From positions 1-48,143 of the forward strand of contig NZ_LWBL02000003.1 of the NCBI RefSeq assembly GCF_001644195.2: 48,143 nt of DNA, given 5' to 3'. The translations under genes and the position numbers were made by a program. The DNA comes from Bacillus marinisedimentorum. GTDB lineage: Bacteria; Bacillota; Bacilli; Bacillales; Bacillaceae_O. Of the stretch, positions 26,786-35,640 are shown in pieces. The notes under the pieces are model-generated. The model did no database searches. It worked only from the letters and a program-made list of their open reading frames with translations, and was not told the origin of the DNA. Each line of letters opens with the position of its first letter. Within the stretch, counting starts at the first letter, position 1.

Positions 26786-27090
26786 AAGTATCTCCTTTCA
26801 AAGAATATTCATGGATTAGGACTGTAAACATGCAGATAAGCAGATGAAAGTTCAGCTACCCATTTTAGGATGACCTTAAAAATCCCAGTCTATCCGGCCG
26901 AGGGTGCTTTTACTTGCATGACAAAATCCCTTTTGAATTTATTATATACTCATAGGGGTAATATTGAAAAGGATAAAGTGTTATTTGCAAAAGTTTTTCC
27001 TGATATTCCGTTTTTATTCGAATTGTGATGAGGAATTTTGGTTTTAAGCGTGCACGTTCAAAAAAACCAGGGTATTTTTCTGCTTTTCAT
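26786..27090. other. 305-bp spacer between SulP and LysR genes
   Basis: It holds the SulP promoter and operator and about 150 nt of leader. No further gene. No clear terminator follows the LysR gene on the minus strand, so readthrough toward the SulP gene is possible. Confidence 0.5.
26941..26969 (-). promoter_or_regulatory. Promoter and CsoR/CstR-like operator of SulP gene
   Basis: On the minus strand TTTCAA (26969-26964) and TATAAT (26946-26941) are 17 bp apart. The spacer contains TTACCCCTATGAGTA, an imperfect inverted repeat of the ACCCC...GGGGT class recognised by CsoR-family repressors. The leader would be about 150 nt. The same arrangement is at 36358-36386. Confidence 0.55.
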
Positions 27091-28002
27091 TCATCTTAAA
27101 GGCATTTTTACCCCCCGGGGGGATAAAGATTCCTTGGATACGGAGATGAACTCCCGGACTGCGAATGGAAGATACTTATTCTTCTTCCAGACCATCGCAA
27201 GTTCCAAATTGACAGTCGGCTGATAAAACGGGATTGCTGTGATATTGGCACTGTGTATTTTTTTGCAAATTTGCGCAGGGAGTAATGCGACACCAAGCTT
27301 TCCTTCCACCATCTCGATCATGAAATCTTTTTGCGAGCTTTCGCACACAATGTTCGGATAAAAATGGTTTCTGGAACATTCCTCCATAATCCGGTCATGA
27401 AGCGAAAAGTCTTTCCGGTATAAAATGAACCTTTCCTGTTTCAACTCGCCGAATTCAACAGTCTTTTTTGATGCCAGCGTGTGGCTGTTATGGACAATGA
27501 GCATGAGCGGGTCGTTAAGAAGTTCAATGATTTCAAAACTGTCTTGCTGAACGGGAACATTGCAGACGAGACCGACATCAAGCGAGCCGTCATCAACTCC
27601 TTTTTTGATCTTGTTCGTTCCAACTTCAATGAGTGTGATATCCACTAACGGATGCGCTTCTTTAAAGCGGCTGATGAAGGTTGAAAAGAAAGCCGCTCCG
27701 ATGATCGGCGGAATGCCGATTCTGACTTCACCTTTTTTCAGTTCCATAATATCCGTCAGTTCGGATGTCATGTTCTTAAATGCATCCAAGACATTTTTGG
27801 CATTCACAAGAACGGCTTTACCGGCATCTGTCAGTTCCAGCTTCCTTGATGACCGGTAAAATAATGGAACGCCAAGTTCATCTTCCAGCTGCTTGATCGC
27901 TTTGCTGATCGAGGGCTGAGTGACATGTAGACTTGCAGCTGCTTTCGTGAAGTTAAGCTGCCTGGCAACTTCGGCGAAATATTCGAGATGGCGTATTTCC
28001 AT
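27091..28002 (-). CDS. LysR family regulator (CidR/YwbI-like)
   Basis: 303-residue transcription regulator. The N-terminal winged helix-turn-helix is MEIRHLEYFAEVARQLNFTK, AAASLHVTQPSISKAIKQLE. The C-terminal effector-binding domain includes GEVRIGIPPIIGAAFFSTFI and the tail LGVALLPAQICKKI. It is most like CidR/YwbI of Bacillus, which senses acetate or pyruvate-related signals and controls cidAB. Here no cid genes are near; the gene is divergent from malate synthase G (276 bp between starts), so that gene is a likely target. A run of six C's followed by six G's (27111-27122) lies in the last codons, and the tail PRGVKMPLR extends past the usual end. Confidence 0.88.
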   Translation of the reverse strand: MEIRHLEYFAEVARQLNFTKAAASLHVTQPSISKAIKQLEDELGVPLFYRSSRKLELTDAGKAVLVNAKNVLDAFKNMTSELTDIMELKKGEVRIGIPPIIGAAFFSTFISRFKEAHPLVDITLIEVGTNKIKKGVDDGSLDVGLVCNVPVQQDSFEIIELLNDPLMLIVHNSHTLASKKTVEFGELKQERFILYRKDFSLHDRIMEECSRNHFYPNIVCESSQKDFMIEMVEGKLGVALLPAQICKKIHSANITAIPFYQPTVNLELAMVWKKNKYLPFAVREFISVSKESLSPRGVKMPLR

Positions 28003-28106
28003 GTGATCATCCTCCTGTATTCATATCGGCCCCACTAAAGGCCTTTTGCTTTGCAAATGGAGAGAAAAGATTATAATAGGGACAGGCCTAACTATTTGAA
28101 ATGTCT

Positions 28107-28159
28107 GAATACTTTCATTCTACCATAACTTAAACGAATAATAAGCATTCGAAATATTC
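28107..28159. promoter_or_regulatory. Candidate LysR sites in the LysR-glcB divergent region
   Basis: Two inverted repeats lie between the divergent genes: GAAT/ATTC around 6 nt (about 28107-28120) and GAATA (28136-28140)/TATTC (28155-28159) around 14 nt. Paired dyads of this kind suit a LysR regulator, but the sequence is AT-rich and chance is possible. Confidence 0.3.
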
Positions 28160-28278
28160 ATTTCAGTATAGGTTGGTTTTTTTATACAATAAAAAGTAAG
28201 AAAATTCGTTAAAAACAGAGTAAGTGCACTAGAGGCTAATCAACGTGCATTGAATAATGAAAGGGAGGAAATTTACAG

Positions 28279-30459
28279 ATGAGCGAATACGTTAAAAAAG
28301 GAAATTTACAGGTGGATTCTGTTCTTTTTGAATTCATCGAATCAAAGGCCCTTCCGGGTAGCGGCGTTGACAGCAGTCAATTCTGGGCCGACTTTGAAAC
28401 ACTTATCAACGACCTGAAGCCTGAAAATAAAGCATTGCTTGAGAAGCGTGATGAAATCCAGCAAAAGCTTGATGAATGGTACCGAAACAATCCGAACGAT
28501 TACGACTTCGGTAAATACAAAGCGTTTTTGGAAGATATCGGTTATCTGGAAGAAGAAACAGCTGATTTCAAGGTATCGACAAAAGGGGTCGATGACGAAA
28601 TTGCAGTACAGGCGGGACCGCAGCTTGTTGTGCCGGTCGATAATGCCCGCTATGCGCTCAACGCGGCAAATGCACGCTGGGGAAGCCTTTATGACGCACT
28701 TTATGGAACTGATGCAATCAGTGAAGAAGACGGCGCGGAAGTTGGTTCCAGCTATAATCCAATCCGGGGCGAAAAAGTCATTGCGTTTGCGAAAAATTTC
28801 CTGGATGAGAAGGCGCCGCTTGCCGAAGGATCTCATAAAGACGCGGAAAAATATGCTGTGGCTGACGGAAAACTTTTTGTTACGCTTGAAGGCGGCAAAA
28901 CGGCCGGATTGAAATACGAATCCCAATTTGCCGGTTACCAGGGCGATGAAGAAAGCCCGCAGGCAGTATTGCTGCACAACAATGGACTCCATTTCGAAAT
29001 ACAGATCGATCCAAACTCACCAATCGGCAAAACCGATAAAGCCGGCGTAAAAGATGTGTTAATGGAAGCCGCAACTTCAACCATTATGGACTGCGAAGAT
29101 TCGGTTGCAGCAGTTGATGCTGAAGACAAGACACTCGTATACTCCAACTTGCTTGGATTATTCAAAGGCGATCTTTCTGTCACGTTTTCAAAAGGCCTTC
29201 AGGAAGTGAAGCGTTCTCTGAATCCTGACAGGGAATATAAAGCGCCTGCCGGGGAAGAAGTGAAGCTGAAAGGCCGCTCACTCATGTTTGTCCGCAACGT
29301 CGGCCATTTGATGACAACAGATGCGATTCTGGATAAGAACGGCGAAGAAGTTCCGGAAGGCATTATGGACGGAGTCGTCACAGCGCTCGTTGCCAAGCAT
29401 GACCTGTTGAAAGACGATAACTTCAAAAACTCGCTTAAAGGTTCCATTTATATCGTAAAGCCAAAGATGCACGGTTCAAAAGAGGTCGCATTTGCCAATA
29501 AGCTGTTCAACCGGATTGAAGATATGCTCGGCCTTGAGCGCCATACAATCAAAATCGGTGTCATGGACGAGGAAAGACGGACGACTTTGAACTTAAAGAA
29601 TGCAATCCGCGAGGTGAAAGACCGGATCGTCTTCATCAATACAGGATTCCTTGACCGGACAGGTGATGAAATCCACACTTCCATGGAAGCGGGACCGATG
29701 ATCCGCAAAAACAGCATGAAATCTTCAACTTGGCTTCAGGCATATGAACAGTCAAATGTCCGTGTAGGGCTTAAAGCAGGCCTCCAGGGCCATGCCCAGA
29801 TCGGTAAAGGAATGTGGGCTATGCCTGATTTGATGAGTGCTATGCTGGAGCAAAAAGGCGGCCAGCTTAAAGCAGGCGCGAATACTGCATGGGTGCCATC
29901 GCCGACTGCAGCGACACTTCACGCCCTTCATTACCATGATATCAATGTGACAGTCGCACAAAATGAACTGAAAGCGGAAAAAGGCAGCTTGCGTGATGAG
30001 ATTCTGCAGGTTCCGCTTGAAGAGAATCCGAATTGGAGCGCAGATGAAATTCAGGAAGAACTGGACAACAACGCACAGGGTATCCTCGGCTATGTCGTCC
30101 GCTGGGTTGAAATGGGCATCGGCTGCTCGAAAGTTCCGGATATCAACAATGTCGCTCTGATGGAAGACCGTGCTACATTGCGCATCTCCAGCCAGCATAT
30201 CGCCAACTGGCTGCACCACGGGATCTGCACGGAAGAACAAGTAATGGAAACGTTAAAACGGATGGCTAAAGTGGTCGATGAACAGAATGCAGGCGATTCT
30301 GCGTACCGGCCAATGGCTGATAACTATGATGATTCAGTCGCATTCCAGGCTGCAAGTGACCTTGTCTTTAAAGGTGTTGAACAGCCGAGCGGCTATACGG
30401 AGCCGATCCTTCACAGCCGCCGCCGTGAAGCGAAGAGTAAAATTCCAGCTCAAAAATAA
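28279..30459 (+). CDS. glcB: Malate synthase G
   Basis: 726-residue monomeric malate synthase G, which condenses glyoxylate with acetyl-CoA to malate in the glyoxylate cycle or in glycolate use. Length and collinearity with the GlcB family are full: [46 protein letters not shown] (substrate and Mg site), [40 protein letters not shown], and [21 protein letters not shown] with the catalytic aspartate. GGGAGG is 10 nt before ATG 28279. Isocitrate lyase is not in the window, so the source of glyoxylate is open. Divergent from the LysR gene. Confidence 0.96.
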   Translation: MSEYVKKGNLQVDSVLFEFIESKALPGSGVDSSQFWADFETLINDLKPENKALLEKRDEIQQKLDEWYRNNPNDYDFGKYKAFLEDIGYLEEETADFKVSTKGVDDEIAVQAGPQLVVPVDNARYALNAANARWGSLYDALYGTDAISEEDGAEVGSSYNPIRGEKVIAFAKNFLDEKAPLAEGSHKDAEKYAVADGKLFVTLEGGKTAGLKYESQFAGYQGDEESPQAVLLHNNGLHFEIQIDPNSPIGKTDKAGVKDVLMEAATSTIMDCEDSVAAVDAEDKTLVYSNLLGLFKGDLSVTFSKGLQEVKRSLNPDREYKAPAGEEVKLKGRSLMFVRNVGHLMTTDAILDKNGEEVPEGIMDGVVTALVAKHDLLKDDNFKNSLKGSIYIVKPKMHGSKEVAFANKLFNRIEDMLGLERHTIKIGVMDEERRTTLNLKNAIREVKDRIVFINTGFLDRTGDEIHTSMEAGPMIRKNSMKSSTWLQAYEQSNVRVGLKAGLQGHAQIGKGMWAMPDLMSAMLEQKGGQLKAGANTAWVPSPTAATLHALHYHDINVTVAQNELKAEKGSLRDEILQVPLEENPNWSADEIQEELDNNAQGILGYVVRWVEMGIGCSKVPDINNVALMEDRATLRISSQHIANWLHHGICTEEQVMETLKRMAKVVDEQNAGDSAYRPMADNYDDSVAFQAASDLVFKGVEQPSGYTEPILHSRRREAKSKIPAQK

Positions 30460-30463
30460 AGAG

Positions 30464-30500
30464 TAAAAGGGCCGCTTTCATTATAAGAGCGGCCCTTTTA
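30464..30500 (+). terminator. Terminator of glcB
   Basis: TAAAAGGGCCGCT (30464-30476) pairs with AGCGGCCCTTTTA (30488-30500); a T-rich 3' arm ends the structure. Confidence 0.85.
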
Positions 30501-30593
30501 CTGTTCAGTGGCTTCCGTTCGTTTTTTTCCCGGCCAAGATGGGTAATGTATAACTGTATACGTAACCAGAAATTAAAATGTAAGGGGCAATAC

Positions 30594-31436
30594 ATGATGA
30601 AACTGACTCCAGAACAGCGCATCACTTTACACGGATTCAACAACCTCACAAAGTCTTTGAGCTTTAATATGTATGACATCTGCTATACGAAGACAAAGGA
30701 AGAACGTGAGGCGTATATAAAGTACATAGATGAGCAATACAATGCGGACAGGCTGACGAAGATTTTAAAGAACGTGACTGATATCATCGGCGCCCATGTC
30801 CTGAATGTCGCCAAACAGGACTATGTACCGGAAGGGGCCAGTGTCACCATCCTTGTATCGGAGGGACCTGTCGTGGAAGTGCCGGATGAGGCATATGAAG
30901 AAACACCCGGACCGCTTCCTGATTCTGTCGTGCTGCAGCTCGACAAAAGCCATATCACTGTCCATACGTATCCGGAATACCATCCACAGGAAGGAATCAG
31001 TACATTCAGGGCTGATATCGATGTATCAACATGCGGTGAAATTTCCCCGCTGAAAGCACTGAACTATCTGATTCATTCCTTCGATACAGACATCTTGACG
31101 ATGGATTACCGGGTACGCGGATTCACGCGGGATGTCAACGGTGAGAAACTATTCATTGACCACGATATCAACTCGATCCAGAATTACATTCCCGATGAAG
31201 TGAAAAGCGATTATGATATGATCGATGTCAATGTATATCAAGAAAATATTTTCCACACGAAATGCCGTCTGAAGGACTTTGACTTGAACAACTACCTGTT
31301 CGGTTATACGAAGGATGAGCTTGAAGAAGAGGAGCAGGATAAAATAACCCAACTCCTCGAACACGAAATGGATGAAATTTTTTATGGGAAAAATATGCTG
31401 ATGAACTTAGAAAATAAAGAGGGAGAGTCGGAATAA
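30594..31436 (+). CDS. speD: S-adenosylmethionine decarboxylase proenzyme, long form
   Basis: 280-residue AdoMet decarboxylase of the E. coli type, which makes decarboxylated AdoMet, the aminopropyl donor for spermidine. The self-cleavage site is Lys118-Ser119 in [13 protein letters not shown]; the serine becomes the pyruvoyl cofactor. [16 protein letters not shown] and [20 protein letters not shown] are family segments. B. subtilis uses a short 126-residue form, so this is the other class. TAAGGGG (30581-30587) is 6 nt before ATG 30594; ATG 30597 is a near alternative. The acidic C-terminal tail is a normal length. Single gene with terminator; speE is not nearby. Confidence 0.93.
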   Translation: MMKLTPEQRITLHGFNNLTKSLSFNMYDICYTKTKEEREAYIKYIDEQYNADRLTKILKNVTDIIGAHVLNVAKQDYVPEGASVTILVSEGPVVEVPDEAYEETPGPLPDSVVLQLDKSHITVHTYPEYHPQEGISTFRADIDVSTCGEISPLKALNYLIHSFDTDILTMDYRVRGFTRDVNGEKLFIDHDINSIQNYIPDEVKSDYDMIDVNVYQENIFHTKCRLKDFDLNNYLFGYTKDELEEEEQDKITQLLEHEMDEIFYGKNMLMNLENKEGESE

Positions 31437-31441
31437 AGGAC

Positions 31442-31469
31442 AGCGGCCCAATGACCGGGCCGCTATTTT
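31442..31469 (+). terminator. Terminator of speD
   Basis: AGCGGCCC (31442-31449) and GGGCCGCT (31457-31464), 7-nt loop, followed by ATTTTA. Confidence 0.8.
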
Positions 31470-31623
31470 AATGTAACGTTAAATTAAAGTATAATCACTT
31501 CAAAACCGACAGCGGAATTTCTGCTAACCTCAACCCTGTCATGCAGCATCAGCTTTCAAAACCCGTTTTCTTTCGTTTTATGATACGCTGTAACAAAGAA
31601 CTGATATAAAGGGTGCCAATTAT

Positions 31624-32457
31624 ATGGATGAACAGGAAAAAGAGAAATATAAAGAGCATTTGGATGACCTTAAAGAAAATGACTCTGATTTATACGAAGA
31701 ACTTGAAAATCCCGGAGACTACTTATACGGAAGAAATCCGGAAAAGGATGAAAAAAAAGATGTGACAGGCATTTTTATCAAGGCAGGAGTCCTTCTCATT
31801 GCACTGTTTATGGTACTCACCACAGCAGGGACCCTGTTGAGATATTTCAATCTCCCGTCAATCGAATTCCTGCAAAAATCAGAGCAGCTTTCCCGAAATG
31901 AACAAATCCAGCAATATAAAGAAGCGGTTGTGACCATTGAAGCGGGAGGCAGCAAAGGAACAGGCTTCAACGTAAGTGAGGATGGACTCGTCATTACGAA
32001 CCACCATGTTGTTGATAACATGAAGAAGGTTGGCGTTTATTTTCCAAACGGATTTTCACAAGAGGCCACTGTGGTTAAGACTCTGCCGGAACTTGATATA
32101 GCATTTTTACAAATAGATGCCGGCAATGATCTGCCTTTTATTGAGGTATCAGAGAACAAAGCATGGGAGGAGGGTGAACCCATTACGTTCATCGGAAATC
32201 CGCTCATGCATCATCAGATTGCGAACGATGGTGTGATTATCGGCGCAATGGAAAGTTCCAACCTTGCAAAAGAAGTAATGATGCTTGATGCACCTGTTTA
32301 TAAAGGCAACAGCGGCAGCCCGGTCATCAATGATGAGGGCAAGGTCGTTTCTGTAATTTATGCAACAACGATGAGAGATGTTGACGGAGAGCGGAAGAAT
32401 GTCGGACTTGCCGTGCCTGCAGAACACTTTATAGATATACTGCATCGCAGGAAGTAA
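31624..32457 (+). CDS. Membrane-anchored trypsin-like serine protease
   Basis: 277-residue protease of the HtrA/trypsin superfamily without a PDZ domain. The first 50 residues are acidic and probably cytoplasmic (KEHLDDLKENDSDLYEELEN), followed by one membrane helix (about 51-75, IKAGVLLIALFMVLTTAGTL). The protease domain (about 98-275) faces outside; its triad is His in VITNHHVVDN, Asp in LDIAFLQID and Ser in YKGNSGSPVIND. Such proteins degrade or process misfolded envelope proteins. ATG 31624 follows an AAAGGGTG site. Single gene. Confidence 0.88.
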   Translation: MDEQEKEKYKEHLDDLKENDSDLYEELENPGDYLYGRNPEKDEKKDVTGIFIKAGVLLIALFMVLTTAGTLLRYFNLPSIEFLQKSEQLSRNEQIQQYKEAVVTIEAGGSKGTGFNVSEDGLVITNHHVVDNMKKVGVYFPNGFSQEATVVKTLPELDIAFLQIDAGNDLPFIEVSENKAWEEGEPITFIGNPLMHHQIANDGVIIGAMESSNLAKEVMMLDAPVYKGNSGSPVINDEGKVVSVIYATTMRDVDGERKNVGLAVPAEHFIDILHRRK

Positions 32458-32885
32458 TAGTAATAAGCTTGAGAGGATTTACTAACAGGTTCGGTTATTG
32501 GGGAGAAAACATTAAATAGCAGTCTCATCGGGGACACAATTCACATAGGAATTGGTGTCCCCCTTTTTGTCGTCATATCAATACTTTTGCAGATTTTATA
32601 CTCTAATTCGCACATCAATACGCAGACAAATTGGAAACACCATTTAAATTTATGCGGAGTTGTTAAAACGTGTGCTAAAACGGTTGAGAATTGGATATGC
32701 CAATTGTATGACTAATTTTTGACAAAAGACCAATAAGAATGAAGTTCATTAAACCCAAAAATCAAAATGCAGAAAAGGTAAATTGGCTCATATCGGGACG
32801 GGCAATAAATATTTTATCTCAGTTAAATCATCCTGTAAAAAATAGGATGATTTTCGTTTTATTTTTTTAGAAATAATACCTTGCA
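32458..32885. other. Spacer with two terminator-like hairpins and no gene
   Basis: This 430-bp stretch begins with the protease terminator (32530-32568) and becomes AT-rich from about 32570. A second hairpin, AAATCATCCT (32825-32834)/AGGATGATTT (32844-32853) followed by CGTTTT, has no gene upstream. TTGACA at 32719-32724 lacks a good -10 at the right distance. A small RNA ending at 32853 is possible but not demonstrated. Confidence 0.4.
32530..32568 (+). terminator. Terminator downstream of protease gene
   Basis: GGGGACAC (32530-32537) and GTGTCCCC (about 32555-32562) with an additional AATTC/GAATT inner stem, then five T's. Confidence 0.85.
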
Positions 32886-32909
32886 TTATAAAGTAATATA
32901 TTTTATAAC
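32881..32909 (+). promoter_or_regulatory. padR promoter with overlapping operator
   Basis: TTGCAT (32881-32886) and TATAAC (32904-32909) are 17 bp apart. TTATAAA (32886-32892) and TTTATAA (32902-32908) form a perfect 7-bp inverted repeat with a 9-nt spacer that covers the spacer and -10, the place expected for autorepression by PadR. Confidence 0.6.
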
Positions 32910-32929
32910 TGAATAAGGAGGTGGAAAAG

Positions 32930-33265
32930 TTGGAAATTAATAAAGAAGTTTTAAAAGGTCACATTGATACCATAATTTTATCGTTATTACATAAGCGGGA
33001 TATGTACGGATATGAATTAGCGAAATTGGTTCGTGAAAAAAGCGAAGAACAATTTGAACTAAAAGAAGGTACGCTTTATCTATCTTTAAAACGATTGGAG
33101 AAAAATGAATGGATTGAATCCTATTGGGGAGACGAACAAGGTCCAGGCGGAAGAAGAAAATATTATAGACTTACACCATTAGGTGAAGAAGGTCTTGAAG
33201 AAAAGCGTAAGGAATGGCAATTTGTAAAGAGAATTATTGATACATTTATTGAAGGGGGAGAATAA
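32930..33265 (+). CDS. PadR family transcriptional regulator
   Basis: 111-residue PadR-type repressor with a winged helix: LLHKRDMYGYELAKLVREKS, the wing segment LKEGTLYLSLKRLEKNEWIES, and GPGGRRKYYRLTPLGEEGL. PadR proteins bind palindromes over their own promoters and are released by a ligand. TTG 32930 is preferred since AGGAGG (32917-32922) is 7 nt upstream; GTG 32921 would overlap the ribosome site. It is 2 nt before the HAAS membrane gene, a common pairing in which the regulator controls its membrane partner. Both genes are more AT-rich than the flanks. Confidence 0.88.
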   Translation: MEINKEVLKGHIDTIILSLLHKRDMYGYELAKLVREKSEEQFELKEGTLYLSLKRLEKNEWIESYWGDEQGPGGRRKYYRLTPLGEEGLEEKRKEWQFVKRIIDTFIEGGE

Positions 33266-33267
33266 CT

Positions 33268-34137
33268 TTGAAACAAATTGATAAATATGTAAATTCTATT
33301 TATAAAGATGTTGCGGGAGACAAACAAGAAATAGAAGATTTAAGGCAAGAAATGCGTTCCCATTTACTTGAAGCTGTAGAAGAATTAAAGGCGAAAGGGA
33401 AAACGGAAGAAGAAGCTATCCGTATTGCAATTGAAAATTTCGGTGGCAAAAACCAAATAGTAAAGGGATTGGCTGAATTCTTCAAAGTACAGAAGAAATT
33501 TACTAATTATGTATTATCGTTTGCACTTATCTTTTTAGTGGTAGGCATTTTCTTTCTTATATCATCGATTTCAGAAGTAAAAGAACACAATGAGATGGTA
33601 AATCAACTTGAAATAGTCGAAGAAGAAAAAGAGATTATAATGAATGAAGTATTTGATAAACTTGATGCTTCCAACGACATTACCGAACAAGAAACAGAAC
33701 GATTATTTGAAGTCTTTAATAATTATCAAGAAAAATTAAGTTTATTGGCTGTATTTCCTCGTAATAAACTAGAAGGATGGGTAAAAGAAAATGTGAATGT
33801 TATCGAAGAACCTAGCACTCAATTTCCGATAGAATATTCAAAAGCACTTGTCGTGATTGGAGAAAATGGAGTGGTAGAAAATAAAGAAGAAATTGTGCCA
33901 AGCAAATATGATTTGGGAACTGTAATAATGGCAAATGAAAAATGGATTGTTCAATATGAATATAAAGCCTCGTATGAATCAACAATTGAAAAGCACCATC
34001 AACTAAAACATTATGGTCCAAGCATTTGGAGTTTTTATCAGTTACCAATTTTGTTCTTTGCTTTATTTATCGCTCTTGGTATTGTTTGGCTGTTCTTAAA
34101 AAAGCAAAACAGACAGTTAAAAACTGTAATGAATTAA
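33268..34137 (+). CDS. HAAS-domain (DUF1700-like) membrane protein
   Basis: 289-residue membrane protein. The N-terminal HAAS or permease-prefix domain (about 1-65) is helical: DVAGDKQEIEDLRQEMRSHL and AKGKTEEEAIRIAIENFGG. One membrane helix at about 74-97 (LSFALIFLVVGIFFLISSI), an outer region of about 160 residues without known motifs, and a C-terminal helix at about 258-280 (LPILFFALFIALGIVWLFL). HAAS proteins are usually paired with PadR regulators and take part in envelope-stress or signalling, details unknown. TTG start with a GAAGGGGGAG site in the end of padR. Terminator downstream. Confidence 0.82.
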   Translation: MKQIDKYVNSIYKDVAGDKQEIEDLRQEMRSHLLEAVEELKAKGKTEEEAIRIAIENFGGKNQIVKGLAEFFKVQKKFTNYVLSFALIFLVVGIFFLISSISEVKEHNEMVNQLEIVEEEKEIIMNEVFDKLDASNDITEQETERLFEVFNNYQEKLSLLAVFPRNKLEGWVKENVNVIEEPSTQFPIEYSKALVVIGENGVVENKEEIVPSKYDLGTVIMANEKWIVQYEYKASYESTIEKHHQLKHYGPSIWSFYQLPILFFALFIALGIVWLFLKKQNRQLKTVMN

Positions 34138-34163
34138 AGTGTAAATATAAAAATTGAAGACTA

Positions 34164-34200
34164 AAAATAGCAACTGACTAATTCAGTTGCTATTTTTAAT
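34164..34200 (+). terminator. Terminator of padR-HAAS operon
   Basis: TAAAAATAGCAACTGA (34164-34179) and TCAGTTGCTATTTTTA (34185-34200) form a perfect 16-bp stem with a 5-nt loop. Confidence 0.85.
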
Positions 34201-34617
34201 GCTATTTTAGTCAAAATGTGTGTTAAAGCCAATGCGAATTGGTTTATAAATGGGAGTTTTCCCCATCAACCGAACCCGTTAAACATTTACTCAGACTTTT
34301 TTTGTTTATTTTAAAGGGAACGGATGGAAATGATTAATTTAAGCACTACCGTCTTGCATTAGATTTTCTTCCCTGTGATACGTCTATGATTAAGGAAATG
34401 TTTATCTTCTTCAATTGATCATAAACCTTGTCGGGCTGAATAGTGACAAGATAATTCTGTTTTGTGGCAAATATCGACAGCGAAAGAAATGCCGCAGAAC
34501 AGCAACTAAATATATTTTCATGAAAATTGTAAAAACAGTAAAAAATTCCTCTATCAGGAAAAGGTTTTTTGAATTATACTGATCTAGATTTTATACCACA
34601 CAGATGGAGGAAAAAGA
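34201..34617. other. 417-bp AT-rich spacer before surface-protein gene
   Basis: No gene is visible. TATACT at 34575-34580 is a likely -10 for the following gene, without a clear -35. A 12-codon frame at 34324-34362 is too short to support. I see no riboswitch. Confidence 0.4.
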
Positions 34618-35640
34618 ATGAAGCGTTTCGTTTCGCTGCTGTTGGCTGCCGCTCTTTGCTTTGGTGTTTTGCCTGGTTCTGTATTTGCACTGGAAGTAAA
34701 CGATCCGGAATTTGATCAATTTTTACAGGATATCGGCTGGGGAAAGCAAGAGTACCTGGATTACCTGGAAAGTAAAGAGTGGTTTCTGGAAGATTTCGAG
34801 ACAGTTGATGAACTTGGTACTCCGTTAACCGAAAAATCGGTTCAGCAGGTCCTTGCCGATTATCAGATAAGCAGGGAAGAGTTGAATTCATTGCTTGCTG
34901 AGTACGGTGATATAGAAGCAGAACAGGACGTACTGGATGGAACGTGGATTATTTTTGAGGAAGAGTTGGACGAGTCCGTAAACTTTTATTTGAATGGACT
35001 GGAAGGCATTCTGAATGACGAAGACATAGCTGAACTGTCCGGTATTTTTGCTGAGTTTGATTTGACAGAAGATGAACTGGAAAATCTGTTCAACCATCTT
35101 CAAACTCTCAATCTGGAAGACCCTTCCCTGGAACAAGAGCTTCTGGATATCAGTGAACGCCTGATGGCTTTTGAAGAGTTTGAAACGGCAGATGAATTGT
35201 CCGCAGAACAAATTGCCGAGCTTATGGATGCATTTAATCGTTTGCTTGATATATTTGAAATGGATGCAGTGTTTTATCTGGTAAAGGATGGCCAAAAACA
35301 ATCTGTTTCATTACAGACATTAATTTCTAAGGACCCTGACGGCGGATATGATCTATTGATCGTATTATATAATAAACACGGTCAGTTTCTGGCAGATATC
35401 CTTTTTACAGCTGAAATGTTCGGCTCCGACCTGATTACAGAAACCGGAAAGGATATTCAGCAGGCAGAAAAAATTGTAACAGAAACTAAGGATTCCCCTA
35501 AATCCGAGGCTCCTAAGACGGCAAAAGGAGCCAAACTGCCGAAAACGGCAGGCGGTTACTTGTTGAATGCAGCGATTGGGATCACCTTGCTGGCGGCTGG
35601 CAGTGTCGTATTCCGTAAAGTGAAGGCCGTTAAAATGTAA
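34618..35640 (+). CDS. Processed acidic surface protein with LPXTA sorting signal
   Basis: 340-residue exported protein. The signal peptide (1-25) is basic then hydrophobic (MKRFVSLLLAAALCFGVLPG, cut near SVFA). The mature part is very acidic and helical with repeated short segments (LEDFETVDELGTPL, LTEDELENLF, EEFETADELSAEQI). The C-terminus is a sortase signal: LPKTA at 307-311, a hydrophobic helix and a basic tail ending KVKAVKM. This fits the family I know as processed acidic surface protein with an LPXTA motif, which occurs beside a dedicated class D sortase, as here. GGAGG lies 7 nt before ATG 34618. Its TAA overlaps the sortase ATG (TAATG). Function at the cell surface is unknown. Confidence 0.88.
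   Translation: MKRFVSLLLAAALCFGVLPGSVFALEVNDPEFDQFLQDIGWGKQEYLDYLESKEWFLEDFETVDELGTPLTEKSVQQVLADYQISREELNSLLAEYGDIEAEQDVLDGTWIIFEEELDESVNFYLNGLEGILNDEDIAELSGIFAEFDLTEDELENLFNHLQTLNLEDPSLEQELLDISERLMAFEEFETADELSAEQIAELMDAFNRLLDIFEMDAVFYLVKDGQKQSVSLQTLISKDPDGGYDLLIVLYNKHGQFLADILFTAEMFGSDLITETGKDIQQAEKIVTETKDSPKSEAPKTAKGAKLPKTAGGYLLNAAIGITLLAAGSVVFRKVKAVKM

Noticed and set aside
34430-34540. Cyclic-di-GMP or other riboswitch before the acidic surface protein gene
   Set aside because: Some short motifs (GCAAA, CGAAAG) are present but the ordered pairing elements are not; nothing supports an aptamer.
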